38,838 nucleotides of DNA from Acidobacteriota bacterium. GTDB lineage: Bacteria > Acidobacteriota > Terriglobia > Terriglobales > Acidobacteriaceae. This document shows, in pieces, positions 23,682 through 32,182 of the stretch. Each line of letters opens with the position of its first letter. Within the stretch, counting starts at the first letter, position 1. The DNA is taken from NCBI GenBank assembly GCA_021793595.1, contig JAJYSL010000017.1:1-38838 (forward strand), given 5' to 3'. The position numbers and the translations under genes were made by a program. Below the pieces are notes generated by a model, which was not told the origin of the DNA, ran no database searches, and saw only the letters and a program-made list of their open reading frames with translations.

Positions 23682-26600
23682 GCAACCTGCGCAGATTTCC
23701 GTCGAACAGAGACGCCACGTTGCCGGTTGACGAGGCGAAAGTGTTTGCGCGCGAAGATGCGTGGGACGTGGAGCAATCGTGGATAGTGGAAGCGCCGGCA
23801 GGTTCCGGCAAAACAGAATTATTGATGCAGCGTTTTTTGCGGCTGCTGGGCCGTGTGGAGCAGCCGGAACAGGTGCTGGCGATTACATTCACGCGCAAGG
23901 CCGCGGCGGAGATGCGAGACCGAATTCTGCAATCCCTGCGGGATGCACAGCAGAATGTTCCGATCGATCCTGCGGCTACCCATCTCCTGCAGACTCGCGC
24001 CTTCGCGCTGGAGGCGCTGGAAGCGGACGCAAAATTTGGATGGAACCTGGTGAGCCAGCCGCAGCGATTCAACATCGGGACAATCGACTCATTGTGCAGC
24101 AAAATCGCCGGTCGGCTTCCCGTGTTGTCGCGGCTGGGCGCAGAGATGCGGCCGGTGGACGATGCAGGCGATCTATACGTGCTGGCGGCGCAGTCGACCC
24201 TAAAAGAAATGGGGGGAAGCGATGCTCGCTTGAGCGGAGCTGCTCGCGAACTGCTGTTGCATCTCGACAATCGCATGGAAAATGCGGTGAAGCTGCTGGC
24301 GGACATGTTGCAGAGCCGCGACCAATGGGGTCGCGTATTTCCGATCGAAAAGGAATATTTCGACGACGAATTGGACGCAATCGTTCGCGAGAAATTCGAA
24401 GAGCCGTTGCGCCAGGCGTGCGAGGAAGCGTTGCAGCGCGCGGCAGCGATGTTGCCCGAGAAGAATTGGAAGCAGATTTTCGACCTGGGGCGGTATGCGG
24501 CGGACCAGCTTGAGAACTCAGGATGCGGGAATGTCTTTCGCGAACTGATCGGCACGGTGGATGTGCCGCCATGCGGGCCGGAGCACCTACCCGCATGGAA
24601 GGCTGTCGCGCAATTGCTGCTGACAGAGAAATATTCGCTTCGGAAATCCAAAGGCGTCAGTGTCAAAAGCGGCTTTCCGCCGCAACAGCCGCATACGCAA
24701 ACGTTCAAGGCACTGCTGGATTCGCTGGCGGGTGAGGACGGCCTGGTTCGTGCGTTGAGCAAGGTCGTCAAGCTGCCGCCGGCTGGCTATACCGAACAGC
24801 AGCGTGTGATCCTGCGGTCGATCTTTCTACTGCTGCGGCGCGCCGTGGCTGAACTGAAGGTGGTGTTCGCGCAATCCGGGCGCACGGACTTTGTCGAGAT
24901 TGCGCTGGCGGCAGGTCATGCGCTTGACGACGAGCCGGACTCGCTGGCGCTGGCCTTTGGAATGGAGATGCGGCATTTGCTGGTCGACGAAATGCAGGAT
25001 ACTTCCCTGACGCAGTTCCAGTTGTTTAGCCGGCTGGTCGAGGGATGGGATGGACAGAGCCAGACAGTCTTTCTTGTTGGCGATCCAAAGCAGTCGATCT
25101 ATCGGTTTCGTCATGTGGCTGTGGAACTGTTTGCACGCGCGCGCCGCGATGGTGTGGGCGGAGTACAGCTGAAGCCGATTCGGCTGCGCTCAAATTTTCG
25201 CTCGCGGCAAAGCCTGGTGCAGCAGACGAATGAAGTCTTCGCGGAGATTTTTGCGCACGAGGCCCAGGATGATGTGGATGCTGTCGAGTTTGAGGCGTCG
25301 GAAGCCGCGCATCGCGAAGAAGAAGTCGAGCGCCTGTTTTGGCATCCGCATGTTCGCCTCGCGCAGCAGCAGAGTGACGACGGCGATGAAGAAGATCCCT
25401 GCGGAATCGAGGCGCGCAGGATTTGCGAAGCGATCGAGCGTGCTCGAAATGGAAATTCCGGCGAACCACCGTTGAGCATCGCCATTCTGGTGCGAGCCAG
25501 AACGCACGTTGCCTCCATTCTGCATGAAATGCGGGCGCGCGGAATTCCTTATCGCGCGATCGAGATGGATTCTCTGCCGGACCGGCAACCGATTCTGGAT
25601 GTGATGACGATCGCTCGTTGCCTGCTACATCCAGCGGATCGCGTGGCGTGGCTGGCAGCATTGCGGGCGCCGTGGTGCGGGCTGACGCTGACGGACCTGC
25701 TGGCGTTGTGCGGCGGCGACGCTCTACAGGTGAGCGCAAAGACGGTTGCGGAATTGTTCCGGGAACGTTCGGCACACCTGAGTGCAGAGGGGCAGGAAAG
25801 AGCTGCACGAGTGTTGCAAGCGATGAATGCCGCGCAACTGCAATCCGGAAGGGAACGCTTTTCGATGCTGGTGGAGCGGACGTGGCACACGCTGGGAGGG
25901 CCACACTGCATTGCTGCCGGGGAATGGGCGACGGTGCAGGAATTTTTTCGCATGCTCGACAAATTGGAAAGTGAAAGCGGTTGGCCGACCGCGGCGCAAA
26001 TAGAGGAACAACTTTTCAAGCTGTATGCACCCACCGGCGGAGCCGAGGATGCTCCAGTCGAGGTGTTGACGCTCCACAAAGCGAAAGGGTTGGAATGGGA
26101 TGTGGTGATGCTTCCGGGCCTGCACCGTTTTGGGCGGAAGAATGATCTGCGTCTGGCGGAATGGATGGAGCAGGTATTGCCGGATGCGGACGAAGAAAGC
26201 GGCGATGCGTTAAGTCGAGTTTTACTGGCTCCCATCAAGCATGCGTCCGAGGAAGAAGAAGCGATCAACAAGTGGATTCGCGAGGCCAGCGCGGAACGCG
26301 ACCGGGAGGAATTGAAACGCTTGCTGTACGTGGGGTGCACCCGTGCTCGGCAGGAAGTGCATCTGTTTGGTGAGTGTAAGGAGGGTAAAAATGGACTGGG
26401 CAACGTGCGCAGGCAGACGTTGCTGCACACCGCGTGGCCGGTGGCGGAAGCGAAGTTCATCCAGCACTGGCGCAGGCAACTGGACCGAACTGCAAGCGGC
26501 GCAGAGATTGCGGAGATGCCGGTGCGGACGGATATCTCTACGGAATGGCCGATGACCGGCTCCGAGGGGCAAGTGGACTCGATTGCGGCCGCGCAGGATT

Positions 26601-27382
26601 CACATGACTCGAGTCGAGTGGTGCCTCTGTCGAACTTTCAGCGGCTGCGTTCGGACTGGAAGGCGCCCGAGGCGCTTCCAGACATTCCAACGCCGGCAGC
26701 ATCAGCGTGGCAGGAAGGAGTAGGCGATTCTGTCGACGAAGAAGAGTCAGCCGCATTTCAGCGGCCGCAGGGTTCGTGGCGAGCACGAGTGTTTGGCACG
26801 GTGCTGCATGCATTGCTTGAACCGCTGGCCAACATTCTCCAGCAAAATTTAGAAGCGTCTGCGCAATCGCGATCGATCGATGCACTGAATCAGCCGATTC
26901 GGTTGCAGTTGCTCAGCAGCGGTCATCCGCCAAAGGAGGCGGCAAGGGACGCGACTCGCATTGTCGCCGCGCTGCACAAGGTTGCGGCCGACGAGCATGG
27001 GCGCTGGATTCTAAGCGAGCATTCCGTTCCCGTTGCTGACAAGGGTGCGATCGCTCTCAGCCGCGGTTTTGAGGTTGCTTTGACGGCGGTTCACCTCCAT
27101 GTTCTGCGATCCATCCGCGTCGATCGCATGTTTGTCGCGGGAAAAGATCCGACCAGTTCCGATACAGATACGCTCTGGATTGTCGATTTCAAGACTGCTT
27201 CGCATGGGGCGGGGCAGGTGGAGGCATTTCTGGCGAAAGAGCGCGAGCAATACGCGGAACAGATGCAGTTGTACGGCGATATTGCGCGCATCGTTTATTC
27301 GGAAACTCGCAATGTGCGATTGGGATTGTATTATCCGCTGCTGGCGCGCTTTGTCTGGTGGCCGGATGAGGCGGAATCGTAA
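23678..27382 (+). CDS. AddA-like UvrD-family helicase-nuclease
   Basis: This 1234-residue ATP-dependent 3'-5' DNA helicase has a C-terminal nuclease and is expected to process double-strand breaks with the AddB-like partner. Helicase motifs are Walker [10 protein letters not shown] (38-46), [18 protein letters not shown], Walker [11 protein letters not shown] (Asp437-Glu438), [16 protein letters not shown], the [20 protein letters not shown] block and [10 protein letters not shown]. The C-terminal PD-(D/E)XK core is RSIRVDRMF with WIVDFKTA (Asp1170, Lys1172), preceded by [12 protein letters not shown]. All core residues look present. ATG 23678 overlaps the AddB-like stop and has GGGGAG about 10 bases upstream; a longer frame from 23570 runs inside the partner gene and is not used. 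Confidence 0.93.
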   Translation: MSNLRRFPSNRDATLPVDEAKVFAREDAWDVEQSWIVEAPAGSGKTELLMQRFLRLLGRVEQPEQVLAITFTRKAAAEMRDRILQSLRDAQQNVPIDPAATHLLQTRAFALEALEADAKFGWNLVSQPQRFNIGTIDSLCSKIAGRLPVLSRLGAEMRPVDDAGDLYVLAAQSTLKEMGGSDARLSGAARELLLHLDNRMENAVKLLADMLQSRDQWGRVFPIEKEYFDDELDAIVREKFEEPLRQACEEALQRAAAMLPEKNWKQIFDLGRYAADQLENSGCGNVFRELIGTVDVPPCGPEHLPAWKAVAQLLLTEKYSLRKSKGVSVKSGFPPQQPHTQTFKALLDSLAGEDGLVRALSKVVKLPPAGYTEQQRVILRSIFLLLRRAVAELKVVFAQSGRTDFVEIALAAGHALDDEPDSLALAFGMEMRHLLVDEMQDTSLTQFQLFSRLVEGWDGQSQTVFLVGDPKQSIYRFRHVAVELFARARRDGVGGVQLKPIRLRSNFRSRQSLVQQTNEVFAEIFAHEAQDDVDAVEFEASEAAHREEEVERLFWHPHVRLAQQQSDDGDEEDPCGIEARRICEAIERARNGNSGEPPLSIAILVRARTHVASILHEMRARGIPYRAIEMDSLPDRQPILDVMTIARCLLHPADRVAWLAALRAPWCGLTLTDLLALCGGDALQVSAKTVAELFRERSAHLSAEGQERAARVLQAMNAAQLQSGRERFSMLVERTWHTLGGPHCIAAGEWATVQEFFRMLDKLESESGWPTAAQIEEQLFKLYAPTGGAEDAPVEVLTLHKAKGLEWDVVMLPGLHRFGRKNDLRLAEWMEQVLPDADEESGDALSRVLLAPIKHASEEEEAINKWIREASAERDREELKRLLYVGCTRARQEVHLFGECKEGKNGLGNVRRQTLLHTAWPVAEAKFIQHWRRQLDRTASGAEIAEMPVRTDISTEWPMTGSEGQVDSIAAAQDSHDSSRVVPLSNFQRLRSDWKAPEALPDIPTPAASAWQEGVGDSVDEEESAAFQRPQGSWRARVFGTVLHALLEPLANILQQNLEASAQSRSIDALNQPIRLQLLSSGHPPKEAARDATRIVAALHKVAADEHGRWILSEHSVPVADKGAIALSRGFEVALTAVHLHVLRSIRVDRMFVAGKDPTSSDTDTLWIVDFKTASHGAGQVEAFLAKEREQYAEQMQLYGDIARIVYSETRNVRLGLYYPLLARFVWWPDEAES

Positions 27383-27398
27383 GCGCGAGCGGAGGGGG

Positions 27399-27641
27399 TC
27401 ATCCGAGTCCGACTTCTTGATCGCTTTGGTCACTCAGGTCGGATTGTCCGCTGCCCACTCGATGGTCGGAAGATGGGAGAGGTAGTCGTGCGCGCGGCTG
27501 GAAGAGATTCCAGGTCAGACAGAACAGTTCGCAATGCAGCCATCTCCACTTCAGGCGGGCGAGGCGCAGAGGTGTAATGTATTGAGGGACTGTGCGGACG
27601 AAGTTCCGCAGGCCCGGGCGTGTTACGTTTGCTATGCTCAT
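27399..27641 (-). CDS. Possible small basic protein with C-terminal Ser-Asp-x repeats
   Basis: An 80-residue frame on the minus strand lies between the AddA-like stop and the epimerase-like start. It reads as a basic, Trp/Leu-rich segment (PLRLARLKWRWLHCELFCLT, then WNLFQPRARLPLP) followed by an acidic tail SDLSDQSDQE made of imperfect 9-bp repeats. Codon choice is moderately GC at third positions and no signal peptide is seen. The start at 27641 has no clear Shine-Dalgarno and the frame is open further upstream. No function is recognised. It may equally be a chance frame in a non-coding spacer. Confidence 0.3.
   Translation of the reverse strand: MSIANVTRPGLRNFVRTVPQYITPLRLARLKWRWLHCELFCLTWNLFQPRARLPLPSSDHRVGSGQSDLSDQSDQEVGLG
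27404..27446 (-). repeat. Imperfect 9-bp microrepeat
   Basis: Read on the minus strand, this stretch is a run of about three to four imperfect 9-base units of the pattern agy-gay-cwr (TCCGACCTG, AGTGACCAA, AGCGATCAA). It would encode Ser-Asp-Leu/Gln. It lies just beyond the AddA-like stop in the otherwise gene-poor interval 27383-27735. Confidence 0.4.
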
Positions 27642-27735
27642 GCGTCTTACGCTTCGATTGCGCACGCGCACGGGGCCACGGGAACCAAGATGAGTGGCAG
27701 GAAAGGACAATTGTGATTCAGTCAGGGCAGACGGC

Positions 27736-28926
27736 ATGAAAGCGGAATGGAGGGGGAGAAGCGCACTCCGTCTCGGTAACGATCGGGTGGAAATGACGAT
27801 ACTGACGGGGGGAGGGCATATCGTATCGTTCTCGTTTATGCCAAACAGTGGGCACGCAACAGAAAATGTGATTTGGGAATCGCCATGGGCAACGGCTGAT
27901 CCCCTGACTCCCGAACATGATGAGCTGGCGAAACAATATGGCGACAGGCCGGCAGGTACTTTTCTCGCGTCCTATTCCGGTCATTCACTGTGCCTCGATT
28001 GCTTTGGACCTCCGTCGGACCTGGAGGCCAGTCTTGGGGTGACGCTACATGGAGAGGCGGGGATTGCCAACTGGATTTGTGAGAGTGATGGGCCACTCGA
28101 CGCGGGTCTGGCGTTGCGTGCGGAGTTGCCGATTACGGGATTACAGGTGCTGCGGAAAATTCAGATCACGCCGGGAGAATCCGTGGTGCGCGTGCAGGAA
28201 CAGGTGCGGAACCTGCGTGATACTCCGCGAGAAATTCAGTGGCAACAACATGCGACCATAGGTGAGCCGCTGGTGAATGCGGAGTCATGCAGCATTGCCG
28301 CGTCGGTAAGCAAAGGCAGGACATGGCCGCTCGGATACGATGGGCCGTGCCTGCTTCCCGCAGACAAGCCGTTTGAGTGGCCGTTTGTCGATACAGAGGC
28401 TCATGGACGGCGAGACTTGCGACACCCGTTTACACCGCCGAATGGCGGGTATGTGGTCGCGCTACAGCAGAACCTGAAGCGGGAGATCGGATTTATCTGT
28501 GCGTTGAATTGGGAATTGGGACTCGCGTTTGGATACTGCTTTCGGTCCGCGGACCTTCCCTGGCTGACGATGTGGCATGAAAACCGCGCCAGAGGTCACG
28601 CTCCATGGAACGGCAGGACGCGGGCGGTTGGACTGGAGTTTGGCACCACTCCGTTGCCTGTAGGCAAAGAAGAAATGGCGCGACTGCGCGGGAAATTTGA
28701 CGGTCGGATCGATCGCACTGTGCCGCCTCATGGAAAGCTGAACGAGTCGTGGCTGATGTTTCTTACCGATGTGCCGAAGACGTGGCGTGAAATTCAGGAT
28801 GTCACGGTGGGCGCAGACAAGATTACCCTGGGTGAAGCCGGCGGCGCGCAGACGACAATCGTCGCGCGCGGTGCGCTTGCTTTTCTACGGAGCGATAATG
28901 TTCCAGGTTTATTTGGCGGAGGATAG
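27736..28926 (+). CDS. Aldose-1-epimerase-like (galactose mutarotase superfamily) protein
   Basis: This 396-residue protein has the beta-supersandwich look of aldose epimerases. N-terminal strands read RLGNDRVEMTILTGGGHIVS. Later blocks are LHGEAGIANW (about 100-109), IQWQQHATIGEPLV (about 168-181), LTMWHENRARGHAPWNGRTR and GLEFGTTPLP (about 298-307), where family members place sugar-binding His, Glu and Trp residues. ATG 27736 follows AGGG by about 9 bases; an upstream start at 27694 lacks support. No signal peptide is present. Sugar specificity and even catalytic activity are uncertain. The last 18 bases overlap the end of the convergent small gene. Confidence 0.75.
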   Translation: MKAEWRGRSALRLGNDRVEMTILTGGGHIVSFSFMPNSGHATENVIWESPWATADPLTPEHDELAKQYGDRPAGTFLASYSGHSLCLDCFGPPSDLEASLGVTLHGEAGIANWICESDGPLDAGLALRAELPITGLQVLRKIQITPGESVVRVQEQVRNLRDTPREIQWQQHATIGEPLVNAESCSIAASVSKGRTWPLGYDGPCLLPADKPFEWPFVDTEAHGRRDLRHPFTPPNGGYVVALQQNLKREIGFICALNWELGLAFGYCFRSADLPWLTMWHENRARGHAPWNGRTRAVGLEFGTTPLPVGKEEMARLRGKFDGRIDRTVPPHGKLNESWLMFLTDVPKTWREIQDVTVGADKITLGEAGGAQTTIVARGALAFLRSDNVPGLFGGG

Positions 28927-29205
28927 CAGCGCAGCGGCCAGGGTCTGCCACTCGTCCGCTAGAACCGGGCGGTAGAATTCGCGCCCGGCTCGGCGATACC
29001 AATAGTCCGAGTTTGCGATCTGTCCCTCTTTGCGGTGCAGATAGGCGTGGACAGCCATACCATCTTTCGTCTCCAACTCGTTAACCAGGGAGTGGGCCTG
29101 CGTCCAGTCGCCTTTCATGTCCCACCACAGGGCCACCAGCGGAATCGACAGGTCGCGAGGCGGTTCCTGATGCGCAACCGATGCTTTGAATTCGTCGAGT
29201 TTCAC
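28909..29205 (-). CDS. Small conserved-looking hypothetical protein (98 aa)
   Basis: The frame starts with GTG at 29205 and is supported by AGGAG 6 bases upstream. The 98 residues are soluble and helical and rich in Trp and Tyr: VALWWDMKGDWTQAHSLV, then AHSLVNELETKDGMAVHAYL, then NSDYWYRRAGREFYRP. The helix-turn-helix spacing and the alternating aromatic residues recall a TPR-like helical hairpin pair, but no named domain is recognised. It overlaps the convergent epimerase-like gene tail to tail by 18 bp. The function is unknown. Confidence 0.75.
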   Translation of the reverse strand: MKLDEFKASVAHQEPPRDLSIPLVALWWDMKGDWTQAHSLVNELETKDGMAVHAYLHRKEGQIANSDYWYRRAGREFYRPVLADEWQTLAAALLSSAK

Positions 29206-29335
29206 GTGTGCCTCCTGCCGATTGCAGGCCCTCGCGAGATTGGCTTATCGCACAAGATAACTATAAGAGAGATTCCCGGATTTTTGGTTGATGCGCTTAT
29301 CGGTTGCCGTTTCTGGCCGCATGAATGCAAGCGTT

Positions 29336-31579
29336 TCAACTATCGCGAAGCCAGTCCCGATATACTCTAGCGTCTTGCCCGGACGTGTTGACAATTTTTA
29401 GTTTTCTCATAACAACGGAGGTGTCCGGTATACGCTGCGCATATTGTTGACGCACTTCCTGCTCAGTAAGGGCTGTGCCGGGAGCATCGACTGCGTCGAC
29501 AATCCACACGGGACGCGGATAGACGGCAGCGGAAAGATCGGGCACATCGAAGTGCCGCAAAATTCCTGGGACAAACCAATCCAGCGGCAGAGAATAGTCC
29601 GTGGACTGCACAACGGACATGTAGCTGACAAGCATTCGCGTGACAAGAATAGATCGAATGCGTGGATCGAGTACCGCAGCCATCAGCGCCGCCAGCCCTG
29701 CTTCTTCTTGTCCGATCATACGCATTTGCGAGGCGTCGACATCGGGTCGTGAAGACAGATAATCGACAGTTCGCACAATGTCCCAGACCCTCTGACCGAT
29801 GGCCGGATTCCCCAGCACCAGATTGGCCCAGGCGAATCTTTCTCCGAGATTCATTTGCTGATAGAAGACAGGTCCGCCGCGCGGTGGCCGTGGCGTGGAA
29901 AGTCCAGTCCCTCGTACCGCGATGGCGCAGACGGCGTGGCCCTCCCGGAGAACGTCATCGAATGGGCTCGGTTCCGCAACTGCTTCGTCAGCATACCCGT
30001 TGCTTATATACAGGACGCAAGGATGTTTTGCCGCTCCATCCTGGGGCGCAACAAACCAGCCGACAATGCGAACTCCCGGTTCGGATTCAAACTGGATCTC
30101 TTCAATCCGATCCTTTTTTCTGATGTTCGAAGAAAGCACTTGAGCCTGGAGTGGCGTCTTTTTCGACGGCAGCGCGAGGAGGGCACCAAGCCGTGCGCGA
30201 ACTTTTTCTGTGGCATGCGAAGGATCGGCTCCGACGGCAAAATAGGGCGTGGGTAAAAGCTTCTTCGCTCGATCTGTATTGAGCTGAACCACAGTCCGGC
30301 TGTGCAGAGAGGTTGAAACCTGGCCGGTGGAAGTCGCGTCCAGCGCGCTGTCTGGCGCGGCATCGTATTCCGCTTCCTCCACGCCCGCGTCCATCTTGTC
30401 GAACCATCGATTGAACCAACCATAGATGGCTCGGCGAGAAAAGAAATCCATTCCGTGAGGTAAGTCGCCGACAAATAGGCCTACTTTGTCCTTCGCGCCA
30501 AGAATTCCATAGATACGAGTTAGCTCGTCGTAGTTTTCGATGACGGCTTCTGTATTACGCGGCCCGTAGGTTTCTCCTTCGTCGTTCTTGGTGTAGCAGA
30601 CCAACAAAGGCTTGGGGGAAAAGGCGGCCAGCAAATCTCCGCGATCGATGCCCAACGGGAGACTACCCACAATGTCAGTCTCGGCATCGGAGATGGAGCC
30701 GGGTGGATCGTAGAATGGCCCCGCCACGTTCGCAAAGTTGCCTTCGATCGCAACTGCTGCATGGATGCGCGGCTCGAGCGCACCCAGAAACATAGTCATG
30801 GTGCCGCCGCCGGACTGACCAGTGCATCCGATGCGTTGCGAATCGACTTCAGGCCGCGTCAACAGATAGTCGAGGCCGCGGATGCCGTCCCAGGCGAGAT
30901 ACATGGCCAGACTATCGCCGAACAAAATCATTGGCCTGCCCGCCATCGTATGCTCCATCGAGATTGCATGGAAGCGCGTATGGTTCGTTCCTGGCTGCAG
31001 GTACTGGATTCGTTCGCCCTGTCCGAATGGGTCCCAGGTCAGGACGACGTATCCCTTCCTGGCAAGGTTCTGATAGGTGTACTGGTATCGCATGGCAGCT
31101 TTGCCATTGGCAGTGTGTCCGATGGGCGCAAGAATTGCCGGGAAGGGAGGCTGGCCTGTTGTGGGCAGGTAGAGATTTGTCGTCACATAAATTTGCGGCA
31201 TGCTTTCAAAGATGAGTTTCTCAATGCGATATCCATTGCGTTGCAGCGTGCCGGTGATGCGTGGATTCAGAGGAGTCTCTTCCGGACGTCCGCCCAGAAG
31301 CTGCCAAAGCTGAGAGCGCACACTTTCGGTGCGGGCCTCCACCTGTTGCCTCGATTGAATCCGCGCCAGCAACGCCCGACGTGACTCTCGGGCCTGGTTC
31401 ATATTTTTCGTGATGAAATCGGGCCAGTCGTTCCAGAACTCTCTGTGCGAACGTGGAAGCTGGTTTTCTGGAATCAGGCCTCTTGACTCGCTCTCGCTCA
31501 GAAGTGGCGGATGGAGTCCAAGTGCGGACGCGGCGGCAATGGTCATGTTTGTCGCTACGAACTTTCGGCGAGTTACCAT
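29336..31579 (-). CDS. Tat-exported tandem alpha/beta-hydrolase (acetyl-xylan-esterase-like), second domain degenerate
   Basis: The 747-residue protein opens with a twin-arginine signal (VTRRKFVATNMTIAAASALG). The first hydrolase domain (about 120-395) resembles acetyl-xylan or cephalosporin-C esterases. It has nucleophile Ser256 in GQSGGG, a likely Asp333 (YTKNDEG) and His375 (DLPHGMD), so it looks active. A second alpha/beta-hydrolase-like domain (about 490-745) has its elbow changed to GQEEAG, with Glu625 where Ser is expected, so it is probably not catalytic and may bind ligand. The length suits the two-domain family found in Acidobacteria and Planctomycetes. No Shine-Dalgarno is obvious before the ATG. 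A role in plant polymer deacetylation is likely but unproved. Confidence 0.87.
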   Translation of the reverse strand: MVTRRKFVATNMTIAAASALGLHPPLLSESESRGLIPENQLPRSHREFWNDWPDFITKNMNQARESRRALLARIQSRQQVEARTESVRSQLWQLLGGRPEETPLNPRITGTLQRNGYRIEKLIFESMPQIYVTTNLYLPTTGQPPFPAILAPIGHTANGKAAMRYQYTYQNLARKGYVVLTWDPFGQGERIQYLQPGTNHTRFHAISMEHTMAGRPMILFGDSLAMYLAWDGIRGLDYLLTRPEVDSQRIGCTGQSGGGTMTMFLGALEPRIHAAVAIEGNFANVAGPFYDPPGSISDAETDIVGSLPLGIDRGDLLAAFSPKPLLVCYTKNDEGETYGPRNTEAVIENYDELTRIYGILGAKDKVGLFVGDLPHGMDFFSRRAIYGWFNRWFDKMDAGVEEAEYDAAPDSALDATSTGQVSTSLHSRTVVQLNTDRAKKLLPTPYFAVGADPSHATEKVRARLGALLALPSKKTPLQAQVLSSNIRKKDRIEEIQFESEPGVRIVGWFVAPQDGAAKHPCVLYISNGYADEAVAEPSPFDDVLREGHAVCAIAVRGTGLSTPRPPRGGPVFYQQMNLGERFAWANLVLGNPAIGQRVWDIVRTVDYLSSRPDVDASQMRMIGQEEAGLAALMAAVLDPRIRSILVTRMLVSYMSVVQSTDYSLPLDWFVPGILRHFDVPDLSAAVYPRPVWIVDAVDAPGTALTEQEVRQQYAQRIPDTSVVMRKLKIVNTSGQDARVYRDWLRDS

Positions 31580-31744
31580 GTCAAGTGTAGGGCCTCTGCC
31601 ATCTATTAATGCAGCGGGAAAAGTTCACCTGGGAAAATTCCGGCGGCCTTTATTTAGTGTCTCAGCTTCTCTGCGCGTGCCTGATCATGGGCATCGATCT
31701 GATTTAATTTGACTGACATCGACTTTGGCTTCCTCGCCTTTGGA

Positions 31745-32020
31745 TCAGTAATCGTCAAAGTCGTACCGAGGTCCAAGCCGTTCGGTATACCGCAACAGCT
31801 CGTCAATCGTGATGCTGTTGATACGGCCATTCAATAATCTGCTCACCCTGGGCTGGCGTTCTCTCAGGACGGCCACCAGTTGACCCTGTGTGTACTTCCG
31901 GCGTTCGACATGTTGGCGGATGGCCAGAATGATGTCCTCTTTGATCTTTAATTCGAGTGCTCGATCAGCATCGAAACCGAGGTCATCGAATACGCTTCCC
32001 CTGGTGACCAAAATTAGCAT
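31745..32020 (-). CDS. XRE-family helix-turn-helix protein, antitoxin-like (orphan)
   Basis: From ATG 32020 this is a 91-residue protein. It begins TRGSVFDDLGFDADRALELK, a hallmark of a HigA-like antitoxin family, and has a helix-turn-helix at about 43-75 (YTQGQLVAVLRERQPRVSRL). It should bind DNA and autorepress its operon. Family members normally follow a RelE/HigB-like toxin gene. Here only 162 bp separate the start from the divergent UPF0182 gene, too little for a toxin, so it is an orphan. The frame extends upstream to 32167, but that part does not look like the family and no Shine-Dalgarno decides the start. Confidence 0.75.
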   Translation of the reverse strand: MLILVTRGSVFDDLGFDADRALELKIKEDIILAIRQHVERRKYTQGQLVAVLRERQPRVSRLLNGRINSITIDELLRYTERLGPRYDFDDY

Positions 32021-32182
32021 AAATGACGCGAAAGAGGATGGCCCCTGTTTCTTGTCAGGGCATTGTGCTGTTTCTCTATAGCGTTGCCCCATGGCTTTTT
32101 TGCGTTGTATGCAGAGGCGTATCCGAACCCAATTTGCAGTTTTTCGAGTAGTCTGGACACGGAACACTGAGACGGCGGAATC

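Noticed and set aside
23113..24771. A 552-codon minus-strand frame opposite the AddAB-like genes
   Set aside because: The plus-strand genes have complete nuclease and helicase motifs; the frame is Ser/Arg/Cys-rich without domains.
32021..32182. A relic of a HigB/RelE-like toxin upstream of the orphan antitoxin
   Set aside because: Translations of this stretch show no convincing toxin motif; a few Lys/Gln-rich residues are not enough.
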